A stretch of DNA of 64,000 bases from the NCBI RefSeq assembly GCF_000282975.1, contig NZ_ALJC01000087.1, forward strand, positions 121,837 to 185,836. Reading direction: 5' to 3'. Both the position numbers and the translations under genes were made by a program. Below the pieces are notes generated by a model. It was not told where the DNA came from, did no database searches, and was given only the letters and a program-made list of their open reading frames with translations. This document shows, piece by piece, positions 25,796 through 33,985 of this stretch (the first letter of the stretch is position 1; every line of letters starts with the position of its first letter). The DNA comes from Pseudomonas psychrophila HA-4 (GTDB lineage: Bacteria > Pseudomonadota > Gammaproteobacteria > Pseudomonadales > Pseudomonadaceae).

Positions 25796-26710
25796 ATGGA
25801 TCGGCTGGCGGCTATGGAAACCTTTGTCTGCGTGGTAGAGACAGGTTCTTTTTCTGCGGCTGCCCGGCGCCTGAATGTTGGGCAGCCGGCAATTTCTAAA
25901 AGTATCGCGCAGCTTGAAGAGCGTTTGGCTGTTCGTTTGCTCACGCGCTCAACTCGTGGGCTAGCGGCGACCGAGGCGGGTACGCTGTTTTTTGAGCACG
26001 CTAGGAAGGTCATTGAGGGGGCAAACGAAGCGGAACACGTTGTTCGCAGTGCAGGTGCCGGTCTGACAGGAACATTGCGTATCTCGACCACGGTAACGTT
26101 CGCCCGACTGCACATTCTTCCCCACTTGGGTGGGTTTCTGGACAAGCACCCTCTGCTGGATGTCGATGTGCGATTGGAGGACCGCTCAACCAACCTTATT
26201 GAAGACGGGATCGATGTCGCGCTGCGAATGGGCAACCTCAGTGATTCGAGTTTGACCGCACGGAAAATTGCCACCTGCCCGCGATGTGTTATCGGCACAC
26301 CCGCTTATTTCAAACGACGCGGCGTGCCCGCGTCACCTGCTGACTTGGTCGATCATGAGGCGGTGATCTACACATTGGGGGGCGGGGGAACCTCGTGGTT
26401 ATTCAAAAAGGCCGGGGCAGAGCAGTCGGTCACAGTGACTGGGCGTATCAAGGTCTCAGCTGCCGAGGGCGTTCGCATTGCCGTGTTGTCAAACTACAGC
26501 CTCACGCTCTCGTCAGAATGGATGTTTGCGCCAGAACTGGCGAGCGGTGACGTGGTGAAGGTTCTACAGGATTGGACGCTCCCGGGGCTGGACTTGTGGG
26601 CCATCTTTCCGACCGGGCGAATGGCGAGCGCTAAGGCTCGCGCATTTGTCGACTTCGTCGAGCAACTGATGAAAACCCAGGCTTCGGTCTCTAATACTTC
26701 AGCCACGTAG
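25796..26710 (+). CDS. LysR-family transcriptional regulator
   Basis: The N-terminal helix-turn-helix reads ETFVCVVETGSFSAAARRLNVGQPAISKSIAQLEERL (about residues 7-45), with a LysR substrate domain to residue 304. A GGGGAG site precedes the ATG. It is divergent from the DJ-1/PfpI gene, its most likely target, and its end overlaps the convergent peroxiredoxin-like gene by 12 bases. It belongs to the CrgA/DmlR-like branch by its LTRSTRGLAATEAG segment. Confidence 0.88.
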   Translation: MDRLAAMETFVCVVETGSFSAAARRLNVGQPAISKSIAQLEERLAVRLLTRSTRGLAATEAGTLFFEHARKVIEGANEAEHVVRSAGAGLTGTLRISTTVTFARLHILPHLGGFLDKHPLLDVDVRLEDRSTNLIEDGIDVALRMGNLSDSSLTARKIATCPRCVIGTPAYFKRRGVPASPADLVDHEAVIYTLGGGGTSWLFKKAGAEQSVTVTGRIKVSAAEGVRIAVLSNYSLTLSSEWMFAPELASGDVVKVLQDWTLPGLDLWAIFPTGRMASAKARAFVDFVEQLMKTQASVSNTSAT

Positions 26711-27355
26711 TGCGGGAAGCAACTCAGACGGGTCTGGGCGTTGGGTGTAGTCAGGATTGACTTCCGCATAGATGATTACCCCGTCTTGACCAATGACAAA
26801 ACGTGCCGGCATTGGCAGCACCCACGCAGGGTCATTGTTAAAGCTGGGCAGGTCGTTACCGAAGGATTTATACAGGTCAACCAAATAGTCGGGTAAGGCA
26901 AAGCGCAGGCCGAACGCGTTGGCAACGTCGCTCAGGGTGTCGGAAAGAATCGGGAACGTCAGCTTGTTCTCGCGTACAGACTTACGGCTGTTGACGTTAT
27001 TTTGTGGCGAAATGGCAACCAGGCTGGCACCCAGATCACCGAACGCTGGCAACGCCGCTTCGAGTGCTTGCAGCTCCATGTTGCAATACGGACACCACAC
27101 CCCCCGATAGAAGCTAATAATCAGCGGGCCTTTCGCCAACAGCTCCACAGACGACACTGGCTTGCCGTCTGGGTCGCTCAGCGTGAACGCGGGTGCCTTG
27201 TCGCCGACCTTCAGTGCCCGCTCGGCTTGGCCGCAAGCAATCAGCTCGGCAGTTGCACGTTTCATCACAACGTGAACTTGGGGGGGAGCATTGTAGGGTG
27301 GTTTGCCGGCTACGAAGTCAGCGTTAAATGCATCGAGTTTTTCTTGAAGGGTCAT
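26699..27355 (-). CDS. peroxiredoxin-like (AhpC/TSA) protein
   Basis: The thioredoxin-fold domain begins about residue 45 (LKVGDKAPAFTLSDPDGKPVSS) and carries a redox CxxC in YRGVWCPYCNMELQAL near residue 90. The 218-residue length and the N-terminal helical extension match the peroxiredoxin-like family common in Pseudomonas. It probably reduces peroxides or disulfides in the cytoplasm; no signal peptide is seen. It converges on the LysR gene with a 12-base overlap. Confidence 0.85.
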   Translation of the reverse strand: MTLQEKLDAFNADFVAGKPPYNAPPQVHVVMKRATAELIACGQAERALKVGDKAPAFTLSDPDGKPVSSVELLAKGPLIISFYRGVWCPYCNMELQALEAALPAFGDLGASLVAISPQNNVNSRKSVRENKLTFPILSDTLSDVANAFGLRFALPDYLVDLYKSFGNDLPSFNNDPAWVLPMPARFVIGQDGVIIYAEVNPDYTQRPDPSELLPALRG

Positions 27356-27482
27356 TATCAGTTCCTTAGAGCGCCGAGATTTTAAGGCGCATGGCGTTAA
27401 TCGCCTGATAAGGATTCCTCATCGCAGAGCGCAGCAGTAGTCAGGGCCAAGGCATTACAACTATTCCTTACGGGAATGCGCG

Positions 27483-28088
27483 CTATGGGTGTGAAGGCCT
27501 ACGAGCGATCAGGTCAAAACGGTGCCAGTTGAGTGGGGCAGGCTGGGCAGCAGTGGATGTTTGCGTCTCACGCAGAAGCATGATTTCAAGGCCTTGGCAC
27601 ATCTCGCGAATCTGCTGTTCGGTGTGGAACGTAAGATGTGCCAGTGCCGACCAACCATGAAGCAGACCAAAGAAATGGCCGACGAACACGCCACCAGGCT
27701 CCAAAGCCTCCAGCACCTGGCTCCAGAGGTGCTGGAAGCCTGTCGGATGACAAAAAGGGAGCGCCAACCCAGCATGGATCAGGCTTGATCTTGGTAACTT
27801 CGGCAACTGTTCAAACTTCGAGAGGCAGGTGGTTAGGGTTCCAGCTTGCGGCCCTGAACAGTTCGTAAGGGTTCGAGCAATGGCGGCAGGCTCATGGTCG
27901 ATGGCCAATACGTCCCAGCCTGACTGCATAAGCTGTTGTGCCTCTATGCCTGCACCACATCCGAGGTCAACGGCTTGGTAAGTCCCTGTCTGATTGTGTA
28001 CAAGCTTGATTGCTCGCGATAAAAGAACAGAAGGGCCGCGACTCTCGGCCTTATCGTAAAAAGTGTTCCAGCCGGTCACAGATAACAC
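27483..28088 (-). CDS. class I SAM-dependent methyltransferase (TehB-like)
   Basis: Motif I is VDLGCGAGIEAQQLMQSGWDVLAIDHEPAAI and motif IV-like LIHAGLALPFCHP follows. The 201-residue protein resembles small-molecule methyltransferases such as TehB. Its GTG start lies 5 bases after the stop of the broken serine hydrolase gene, so the two were once an operon; transcription now depends on whatever promoter serves the relic. The substrate is unknown. Confidence 0.8.
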   Translation of the reverse strand: MLSVTGWNTFYDKAESRGPSVLLSRAIKLVHNQTGTYQAVDLGCGAGIEAQQLMQSGWDVLAIDHEPAAIARTLTNCSGPQAGTLTTCLSKFEQLPKLPRSSLIHAGLALPFCHPTGFQHLWSQVLEALEPGGVFVGHFFGLLHGWSALAHLTFHTEQQIREMCQGLEIMLLRETQTSTAAQPAPLNWHRFDLIARRPSHP

Positions 28089-28092
28089 CTCA

Positions 28093-28430
28093 TCAGAATC
28101 CCTGCCGCAGAGCGTGCATCAACTGTGTGACAACCGTGGCTTCGACGGCACCTTCATGGGCGTCCGCTTCAAAAACAGCACAGCACGCTGATGCGTCGCC
28201 ATCGAGCACACAATAGACCGCAATGACACTGCCTGGCCCGCAGCCTGTGTGCCCGCATAGCGTGTGTAAGGTTGATCAAGTAGTGGATCGTCCAGTCGCA
28301 TCAGCCCGTCACGTACCAACGACAAGGCAGTCGCAGCCAAGACTGTTTTGGTAAAACTCCACCAAGGGACCATCACTTCCAAGGGGGCTGGCGTTTGCGG
28401 CTGACCATTTGATATGAGTGAACTGAGCAT
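28093..28430 (-). pseudogene. serine hydrolase (beta-lactamase/class C-like) with internal deletion
   Basis: From a good AAGGAAG site and ATG at 28430 the first 57 codons read the start of a beta-lactamase-fold hydrolase, including the catalytic SFTK motif in PWWSFTKTVLAATALSLVRDGLMRLDDPLL. At about 28260 the frame becomes meaningless, and another frame continues with the family's C-terminal end (GHTGCGPGSVIAVY) to a TGA at 28093-28095. The middle (about two thirds of a gene of roughly 1 kb) is gone and the parts are out of frame. The relic is translationally close to the downstream methyltransferase gene. Confidence 0.75.
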
Positions 28431-28725
28431 CGGCTTCCTTTGAATGTTGAACGGCTCGGCAGCGCCACACGATAGCTCATTCACTGTTCCTGGCCATCCG
28501 CATTGCTTGGACCTCGCGCAGTGATCACACCGCATGTGCAGGCGGGGTGGCTGATTTAAGTGCTGGTCGATGCGTTGCGTTATCAGAACGGATCATCTGT
28601 GACACGTGGGCATCTGACGACGCGCCTGTGGCATTCAGTAGCGCACTGTGGTGTGCTGTCGGTATCGCGCCCAGTATCTATAAGGGTGCTGGTCATCTCA
28701 GCACACAACCGATGAGGTCCGTCTC

Positions 28726-29565
28726 TTGAGTAAAACCCCTTATGTTCCGCCCAAAGTCTGGACCAGCGAATCTCCGTCTGGCGGCCATTTTGCAAGTATC
28801 AATCGCCCAATTGCCGGGCCTACGCATGACCAGGAACTGCCAGTCGGCGAGCATCCGCTGCAACTCTATTCGCTGGCCACGCCCAATGGGGTGAAGGTGA
28901 CGATTCTGCTTGAGGAGTTGCTGGCGCTGGGGCACACGGGCGCCGAGTACGATGCGTGGTTGATCCGTATCAGCGAGGGTGATCAATTTTCCAGCGGTTT
29001 TGTCGACATCAACCCGAACTCCAAAATCCCGGCATTGCTGGATCGTAGCGCTGAACCCGCTATTCGGGTGTTTGAGTCAGGTTCAATCCTGCTTTACCTC
29101 GCGGAGAAATTCGGGGCTTTTATTCCCACCGATCTGGCAGGGCGCACCGAGACGCTGAACTGGCTGTTCTGGCAAATGGGAGCGGCCCCTTATCTGGGCG
29201 GTGGCTTCGGGCATTTCTATGCGTACGCGCCAGAGAAACTTGAATACCCGATCAATCGCTTCACCATGGAGGCCAAGCGTCAGCTGGATGTCCTTGATCG
29301 CCGTCTTGCGCAAAGCCCTTATCTGGCCGGTGACAGCTATACCATTGCCGATATTGCTGTCTGGCCTTGGTACGGCCAATTGGTGCGCAACAATGTGTAT
29401 TCGGCTGCTGAGTTCCTTTCGGCCCACGAATACACCCATTTGCAACGTTGGGCCGAGGACATAGCTAAGCGGCCTGCGGTCATGCGCGGGCAGCGAGTCA
29501 ACCGGACTTGGGGGGACGAGGCCAGTCAAGTTGCTGAACGGCATCAGGCGTCTGATCTGGATTGA
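28726..29565 (+). CDS. yghU: glutathione S-transferase, YghU-type disulfide-bond oxidoreductase
   Basis: The 279-residue protein has the YghU N-terminal extension (YVPPKVWTSESPSGGHFASINRPIAGPTHD), then the thioredoxin-like GSH domain (INPNSKIPALLD, ESGSILLYLAEKFG) and the helical GST domain (YTIADIAVWPWYG). YghU binds two glutathiones and reduces disulfides of small organic molecules. A TTG start at 28726 follows GAGG by about nine bases. The TrmK-family gene is convergent, 14 bases past the stop. Confidence 0.9.
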   Translation: MSKTPYVPPKVWTSESPSGGHFASINRPIAGPTHDQELPVGEHPLQLYSLATPNGVKVTILLEELLALGHTGAEYDAWLIRISEGDQFSSGFVDINPNSKIPALLDRSAEPAIRVFESGSILLYLAEKFGAFIPTDLAGRTETLNWLFWQMGAAPYLGGGFGHFYAYAPEKLEYPINRFTMEAKRQLDVLDRRLAQSPYLAGDSYTIADIAVWPWYGQLVRNNVYSAAEFLSAHEYTHLQRWAEDIAKRPAVMRGQRVNRTWGDEASQVAERHQASDLD

Positions 29566-29579
29566 AGGACGGTTAATCG

Positions 29580-30275
29580 TTAAGCCAGCAACTCGGTGAT
29601 CCAGCGTGCTTGCAGCGTGATGTCTTGCACCTTCTCTTCGGGCACGGTTTGCCGGGCTCGGGCGAGCTGGCTCAAGGTTTTCTGTTTCTCGCGCAGGATC
29701 CGCTGCCATTTGGCCAAGAACACTGAGGTGCGCGCTTGCATTTGCAGGGGGCCGAAATACAGTTCTTCGGGGCTGTATTTCACTGGCTCGGCATGCTCGG
29801 CAACGATGATTTCGTAGTAGAAACGGTTTTCTTGGAGGATTTCTTCGAGGACGATGCGGTAGTTGTGTTCCATCAACCATTGGCGTAAAGGCTGTTCGCC
29901 GCCATTGGGTTGCAGAATCAGGCGTTCCTTACCGCTCAGGTGCGTTTTGCCGCTGTCGAGAATGTCGCGAATGGTCTCGCCGCCCATACCGCATAGGCTG
30001 ATCGCCGTGATCCCGTCTTCCGGCTCAATCGCCGTCAGGCCACAGGCCAAACGCACGGTGATTTCTTGCTCCAAGTCGTTCTCGAGCACTGTGCGTTGTG
30101 CGGCACGAAAAGGCGTTAATGCAACTTCGCCAGCCACTGCGCCAGAAATGGCACCACGGCGCATCAATGCCACCGGCAGATAGCCGTGATCTGAGCCGAT
30201 ATCGGCCAGCCGCGCACCGGCTGGTATGTGTGCCGCCACGCGCTCCAAGCGCATGGACAATGTGTGTTCGTTCAA
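29580..30275 (-). CDS. TrmK-family SAM-dependent methyltransferase
   Basis: Motif I is ADIGSDHGYLPVALMRRG and the family hallmark SLCGMGGETI follows, then LILQPNGGEQPLRQWL. Members in Gram-positives methylate N1 of adenine 22 in tRNA; the role of the proteobacterial branch is less certain. A TTG start at 30275 with AAGGAA six bases upstream is the best choice. It is convergent with yghU. The C-terminal coiled-coil-like helices (about 180-231) are also typical. Confidence 0.85.
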   Translation of the reverse strand: MNEHTLSMRLERVAAHIPAGARLADIGSDHGYLPVALMRRGAISGAVAGEVALTPFRAAQRTVLENDLEQEITVRLACGLTAIEPEDGITAISLCGMGGETIRDILDSGKTHLSGKERLILQPNGGEQPLRQWLMEHNYRIVLEEILQENRFYYEIIVAEHAEPVKYSPEELYFGPLQMQARTSVFLAKWQRILREKQKTLSQLARARQTVPEEKVQDITLQARWITELLA

Positions 30276-30344
30276 CTGCAGTTCCTTATTGCCATTAAGC
30301 GAGTGCCGCTCTGTTAACGATTAATGCTGATTAGCCAAGTCACT

Positions 30345-30459
30345 GTGGGAGGTAACCCTATGAGTTACAACGCTTAAGGCTTGCGAGCGATGGCGAATAG
30401 TAACGTAAGCAAGCATTTTGCAGAGTCAATGATCCTCTACGCGCATCGGTGCCTCCCAC
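30345..30459. other. 115-bp segment bounded by inverted repeats, possible structured element
   Basis: GTGGGAGG at 30345-30352 is repeated in inverted form as CCTCCCAC at 30452-30459. Inside are smaller paired stretches (GTAAC/GTTAC and GCTTGC/GCAAGC). No gene is supported in this gap (30276-30551). It could be a repeat, a small RNA or a long-range hairpin; nothing in it identifies which. Confidence 0.35.
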
Positions 30460-30551
30460 CGGCCATTGCAGCGATAAAAAGCCTGAAGGGGGGCGGGAAT
30501 TTAATGGCTCACACGCTATGATTTGCCTCTTAAATCCGTCAGGAGGCATTT

Positions 30552-30908
30552 ATGAGCGTCAGAGCTAACGATCGGCAGATCGACAATATTGAGTTCAATG
30601 TCGGTGATATAGAACGCAGCAAAGCCTTTTATGCTGGTGCGTTTGGTTGGACATTCGTCGACTACGGCCCCACCTATACCGAGTTCAGTGATGGTCGGCT
30701 CACGGGAGGTTTCACGACCGGCGAGCCTGTACGGCCGGGCGGGCCTTTAATCATTTTGTATTCGGATGATCTCGATGCCACTCAATTGCGCCTTAAGGCG
30801 CTGGGTGCCGTTATCAGCCGCGAGACCTTTTCGTTTCCAGGCGGAAGTCGGTTCCACTTTATTGATCCTGATGGTTATGAATTGGCCGTGTGGACAAGCC
30901 AGGAATAG
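30552..30908 (+). CDS. VOC (glyoxalase/bleomycin-resistance) family protein
   Basis: The 118-residue single-domain protein has paired beta-alpha-beta-beta-beta halves: IDNIEFNVGDIERSKAFYAGAFGWTF at the start and GGSRFHFIDPDGYELAVW at the end, with acidic and His residues where metals bind in the family. An AGGAGG site precedes the ATG. Function within the broad VOC family cannot be assigned. Confidence 0.87.
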   Translation: MSVRANDRQIDNIEFNVGDIERSKAFYAGAFGWTFVDYGPTYTEFSDGRLTGGFTTGEPVRPGGPLIILYSDDLDATQLRLKALGAVISRETFSFPGGSRFHFIDPDGYELAVWTSQE

Positions 30909-30993
30909 GCTGTGAACGTAATGCGCTCCATAGGGGACGGGCTCGATCCTGAAACTGATATGATTCCGGCGCTTACAAATTGAGTGAAAAAAA

Positions 30994-31155
30994 ATGAATC
31001 GTCGTAAAAAAATACAGCAGTTATTAAAAGCCCATGCCAAAAAAGCCAGTGCTAAATTAGCCCCGAAAAGTAAGACCAAGTACATCTGCAAGGCGGACCG
31101 CTTGAAGCTGGCAGCTGAATCCAGCGCTGAAGCGACGGTTTCTTCTGAAAGCTGA
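30994..31155 (+). CDS. DUF2986 small basic protein
   Basis: A 53-residue, lysine-rich frame reads MNRRKKIQQLLKAHAKKASA and KSKTKYICKADRLKLAAES, matching DUF2986, a short basic family of unknown function in Pseudomonas and relatives. It lies 85 bases after the VOC gene. A GC-rich hairpin follows the stop. The ribosome site is weak (GAGTG). Its composition suggests nucleic acid or ribosome binding; that is speculation. Confidence 0.75.
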   Translation: MNRRKKIQQLLKAHAKKASAKLAPKSKTKYICKADRLKLAAESSAEATVSSES

Positions 31156-31162
31156 TCAACAG

Positions 31163-31189
31163 GCCTCAACCCTGCGTTCAGGTTGAGGC
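31163..31189 (+). terminator. hairpin after DUF2986
   Basis: Arms GCCTCAAC and GTTGAGGC flank an 11-base loop eight bases after the DUF2986 stop. No T-run follows, so termination is probable but not certain. Confidence 0.5.
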
Positions 31190-31199
31190 AAAGCCTAAA

Positions 31200-31215
31200 T
31201 GGCACGTGCTTTGCA
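31200..31215 (+). promoter_or_regulatory. sigma-54 promoter (-24/-12), no obvious adjacent gene
   Basis: TGGCACGTGCTTTGCA contains the full TGGCACG-N4-TTGCA consensus; the GG and GC dinucleotides are exactly 12 bases apart. Transcription would begin near 31226 on the plus strand. The next gene (small lipoprotein) starts 250 bases later, so the product is either a long leader or a small RNA. A GAGTCA...TGACTC hairpin near 31303-31324 could end a short RNA. The rest of the 31156-31477 gap shows no gene. Confidence 0.7.
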
Positions 31216-31477
31216 AATGTTGACTGCCCGGTTAACGAGCGCGAGCAGTGCCAGCAATGTTTCATGTTAGGCAACGCAAAAGTGTCATGCATGTGCTTCA
31301 TCTTGAGTCAGTACAGGCGTGACTCAGCCACGATTTAGGGCGTTGGCGATTCGTAGCAGGCTTCGTATCAATGGAGTCGGAGATCGCTTAGTACCTAGCA
31401 AGCAGCCATAGATGATTGGGCCACAAACGTTACACACAATGAAGATTGCTTCCCTCAATGAATCAAGGGGCACTTAA

Positions 31478-31807
31478 TTGATCAAATATTACGTAGTGGG
31501 TGTGGTGTCCGTGCTGATGTTGGCCGGTTGCGAGGTGGATAAAGAAAAAGTAGCGCGTGAAAAAATAGAAGCGATCAAGAATATGCTGGAGGCTCGTCGT
31601 TCGGGGCTAGTCGATGTTTCGGTTACTCAACCTATATCGTCAGACAGTTTGAACCGTTGTATTGTGCAAATGGTTGAAACCAAGGCGAAGCTTGATGCCA
31701 TTCAAGTGGACTATTCCGAAACACCCTCTGTGCAGTCAGTCGATACGCGCAGGTTGTATAGCAAGGTTAATAGTCAACTGATGGTCTGTCAGGGAACCAA
31801 GTTTTAA
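31478..31807 (+). CDS. small putative lipoprotein
   Basis: The 109-residue protein starts with a short hydrophobic signal and lipobox LAGC (cysteine at residue 18), followed by a charged helix (DKEKVAREKIEAIKNMLEARRSG). Two later cysteines (CIVQ and VCQG) may form a disulfide. A TTG start follows AGGGG by about eight bases. No family is recognised. The mature part is probably anchored in a membrane on the periplasmic side. It may be transcribed from the sigma-54 promoter 250 bases upstream. Confidence 0.6.
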   Translation: MIKYYVVGVVSVLMLAGCEVDKEKVAREKIEAIKNMLEARRSGLVDVSVTQPISSDSLNRCIVQMVETKAKLDAIQVDYSETPSVQSVDTRRLYSKVNSQLMVCQGTKF

Positions 31808-32133
31808 TCCAAGTGCTTTATCTAACTATGGTTATGAGCTTTTATGGCTGACGCGAGCACGTAGACGTTCTGTGTGACGTCCAGTACTCATTAGTTTTGA
31901 TGACCTCGACCACGCTTCGCGGGGCGCTCGCCCATGCTTGCTTTCTCCGCACATTTAAAACCTACTACATTGATCCGCACGGTCGAGTCGTCATCACTGC
32001 TGGGTGATTTCCTTCTTTTTATCAGTTGGATTGAACCGGGCAGTAAGTTGACAGTGATTTGCGATGAACGGCTCTAAATCCAGTGACCGTTACCGGGCTA
32101 TGATTAAACTCAAAAAACCGGACTCTCAGACTT
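31808..32133. other. gap without a supported gene
   Basis: A 35-codon plus-strand frame (31900-32007) reads THACFLRT-like residues and ends YIDPHGRVVITAG, but it has no convincing ribosome site and no recognised family; it could be a gene relic. The last 100 bases should hold the promoter of the PAS-GGDEF gene. No other structure is evident. Confidence 0.4.
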
Positions 32134-32997
32134 ATGGCTGTTGACCTACAAGCGCTTTACCCCAGACTGATCCATCTAATGCTGGACACAGTTTTCGTGG
32201 TCGACAGAGACAATCAGATTGTATTCGTGAGCAATGCTTGTGAAACGCTGCTCGGCTACCGTGCCGAAGAACTGATCGGAACAACGATCACCGACTACAT
32301 GCATACCGAAGACCAGGCGGGTACGCGAGCCTCGATTATCCGGGTCATGAATGGTCAACCGCATATTGATTTTCGCAACCGATATATCCGCAAGGATGGC
32401 GGGGTAGTGCACATTCTGTGGGCTGCTTTTTGGTCTGAGGAAATCGGTGCACGCATCGGCGTGGCTCGCGATGTGACAGCCCTGAGAAAAGCCGAAGAAG
32501 AATTAGAATTTCTCGCACACCATGACGCGCTGACGGGGCTGACTAACCGCTTGCTGTTCAATGATCGACTTAGCATGGCCCTGCGAGCGGCGCGCCGTGG
32601 CAAGCTCACGTTTGCGTTGCTGTTTCTGGACCTCAATGACTTCAAGCTGATCAATGATGTTTATGGGCATGCGGCAGGCGATCACGTGCTCTGTGTCATT
32701 GCACGAAGGCTCGAAGGTTGCGTCAGGGCAACTGACACGGTAGCTCGCATAGGCGGCGATGAATTTACAGTGTTGTTAAGCGATATTCAGTCGAGGGACG
32801 ACGCGTCCCGCAAAGTGGAACAGATACTCTCGGTCATGGCTGAGCCGCTGGGCGCTGAGTTCGAAGGGATCAAAATGCCGTCGTGTAGTATTGGCGTGGC
32901 GTGTTATCCCGCAGATGGTGTGGATGCCGACACGCTGCTCAGCCATGCGGATGTCGATATGTACCAGATCAAAAGGCTGCGCTCCGTGGCGAGCTGA
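32134..32997 (+). CDS. PAS-GGDEF diguanylate cyclase
   Basis: The 287-residue protein has an N-terminal PAS domain (about 10-125; VFVVDRDNQIVFVSNACETLLGY) and a GGDEF domain (HHDALTGLTNRLLFNDRL to the end). The active site is intact (RIGGDEFTVLL) and is preceded by RATD in the position of the inhibitory c-di-GMP site. No membrane helix is present, so it is a soluble, sensor-linked cyclase. The C-terminal end (ADVDMYQIKRLRS) is slightly short but complete. The PAS ligand is unknown. Confidence 0.88.
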   Translation: MAVDLQALYPRLIHLMLDTVFVVDRDNQIVFVSNACETLLGYRAEELIGTTITDYMHTEDQAGTRASIIRVMNGQPHIDFRNRYIRKDGGVVHILWAAFWSEEIGARIGVARDVTALRKAEEELEFLAHHDALTGLTNRLLFNDRLSMALRAARRGKLTFALLFLDLNDFKLINDVYGHAAGDHVLCVIARRLEGCVRATDTVARIGGDEFTVLLSDIQSRDDASRKVEQILSVMAEPLGAEFEGIKMPSCSIGVACYPADGVDADTLLSHADVDMYQIKRLRSVAS

Positions 32998-33002
32998 CTG
33001 GG

Positions 33003-33872
33003 TCAGTCGGTATGTGCAAGTGCTTCACATAAGTGGAGCAAATGCTCTTGCAGCAACTGGCCTGCGTGACTGAGCCCGCTGTGACCATAGAGCGCCAGAA
33101 AAATACCTTGGATATCCGGCAAGCCGCTGCTGGCGTCCAGCACCTGGTGATCGGCGCTGATTACCCGACGTGGTAGCAAACTGATGCCCAGGCCTGCCGC
33201 CACTGCCGAGCAGACACTGGCAAGGCTGGCGCTGGAGTACCCGATACGCCAGTGCCAGCCGCCCACCTCCAGGTGATGCAGCATTTCATTGCGGTACAGG
33301 CCTCCCACCGGAAACGCCACCAATGGCAACGGATCGCGTCCCAGCGCCGGCTGAGAACGGCTGTCCACCCAGCACAACGGTTCTGGCCAACAGGCCAGGC
33401 AATCATCGCTGCGACCCATTTGCTTGACCAATAGCAGGTCGAACTCGCCCCGCCGATAGCACCGCATCAACTCAGGCCCCAAACCGCTAGTGACTTCCAG
33501 GCGTACGCCCGGATGTTCCAGACCGAAGTGCGAAAGCAAGGGCATCATACGTTCTGCGGCAAAGTCCTCGGGCACGCCGAGACGCAAGACACCTGCACTT
33601 TGCTGGTTGAGTAGCACCTCTCGGGCCTCCTCTTGCAGCGCCAAAATACGTCTCGCATACACCAACAATTGTTCGCCTTCGGCTGTGGCGATCACCTGGC
33701 GCTGTTCGCGGTCAAGCAGCTTGCAGCCAAGGCTGTCTTCCAGCCGGCGTATTTGCTGGCTGACCGTGGACTGAGTGAGGTGAAGCCGCTGGGCTGCCCG
33801 GGTGAAGTTGGCGCAGTCCACAACGGCGACAAAACTGCGCAACAGCACTGGATCAAACATCAACGTCACCAT
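33003..33872 (-). CDS. LysR-family transcriptional regulator
   Basis: The helix-turn-helix lies at about residues 10-45 (LLRSFVAVVDCANFTRAAQRLHLTQSTVSQQIRRLEDSLG), with a LysR effector domain after it. Start may be 33872 (GGAAG site) or the ATG 12 bases further in. It is divergent from the ankyrin-deaminase-MFS genes across a 113-base gap holding an A+T-rich imperfect repeat (TTAT...ATAA near 33897-33914), and is probably their regulator. Confidence 0.88.
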   Translation of the reverse strand: MVTLMFDPVLLRSFVAVVDCANFTRAAQRLHLTQSTVSQQIRRLEDSLGCKLLDREQRQVIATAEGEQLLVYARRILALQEEAREVLLNQQSAGVLRLGVPEDFAAERMMPLLSHFGLEHPGVRLEVTSGLGPELMRCYRRGEFDLLLVKQMGRSDDCLACWPEPLCWVDSRSQPALGRDPLPLVAFPVGGLYRNEMLHHLEVGGWHWRIGYSSASLASVCSAVAAGLGISLLPRRVISADHQVLDASSGLPDIQGIFLALYGHSGLSHAGQLLQEHLLHLCEALAHTD

Positions 33873-33985
33873 TCAGACTTCCACTGGTTAGCATGGTTAT
33901 ATTTAATTTCATAATAGTTAATGGGCTGACCATACTCGTTCTTCATGGGATGTACAGACAGAACGTGTGCAGAGAGTAAATAACC

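Noticed and set aside
28119..28535. 138-codon frame as an intact novel protein
   Set aside because: It spans the deletion junction of a serine hydrolase; the second half is out of frame with the true C-terminus, which lies in another frame to 28093.
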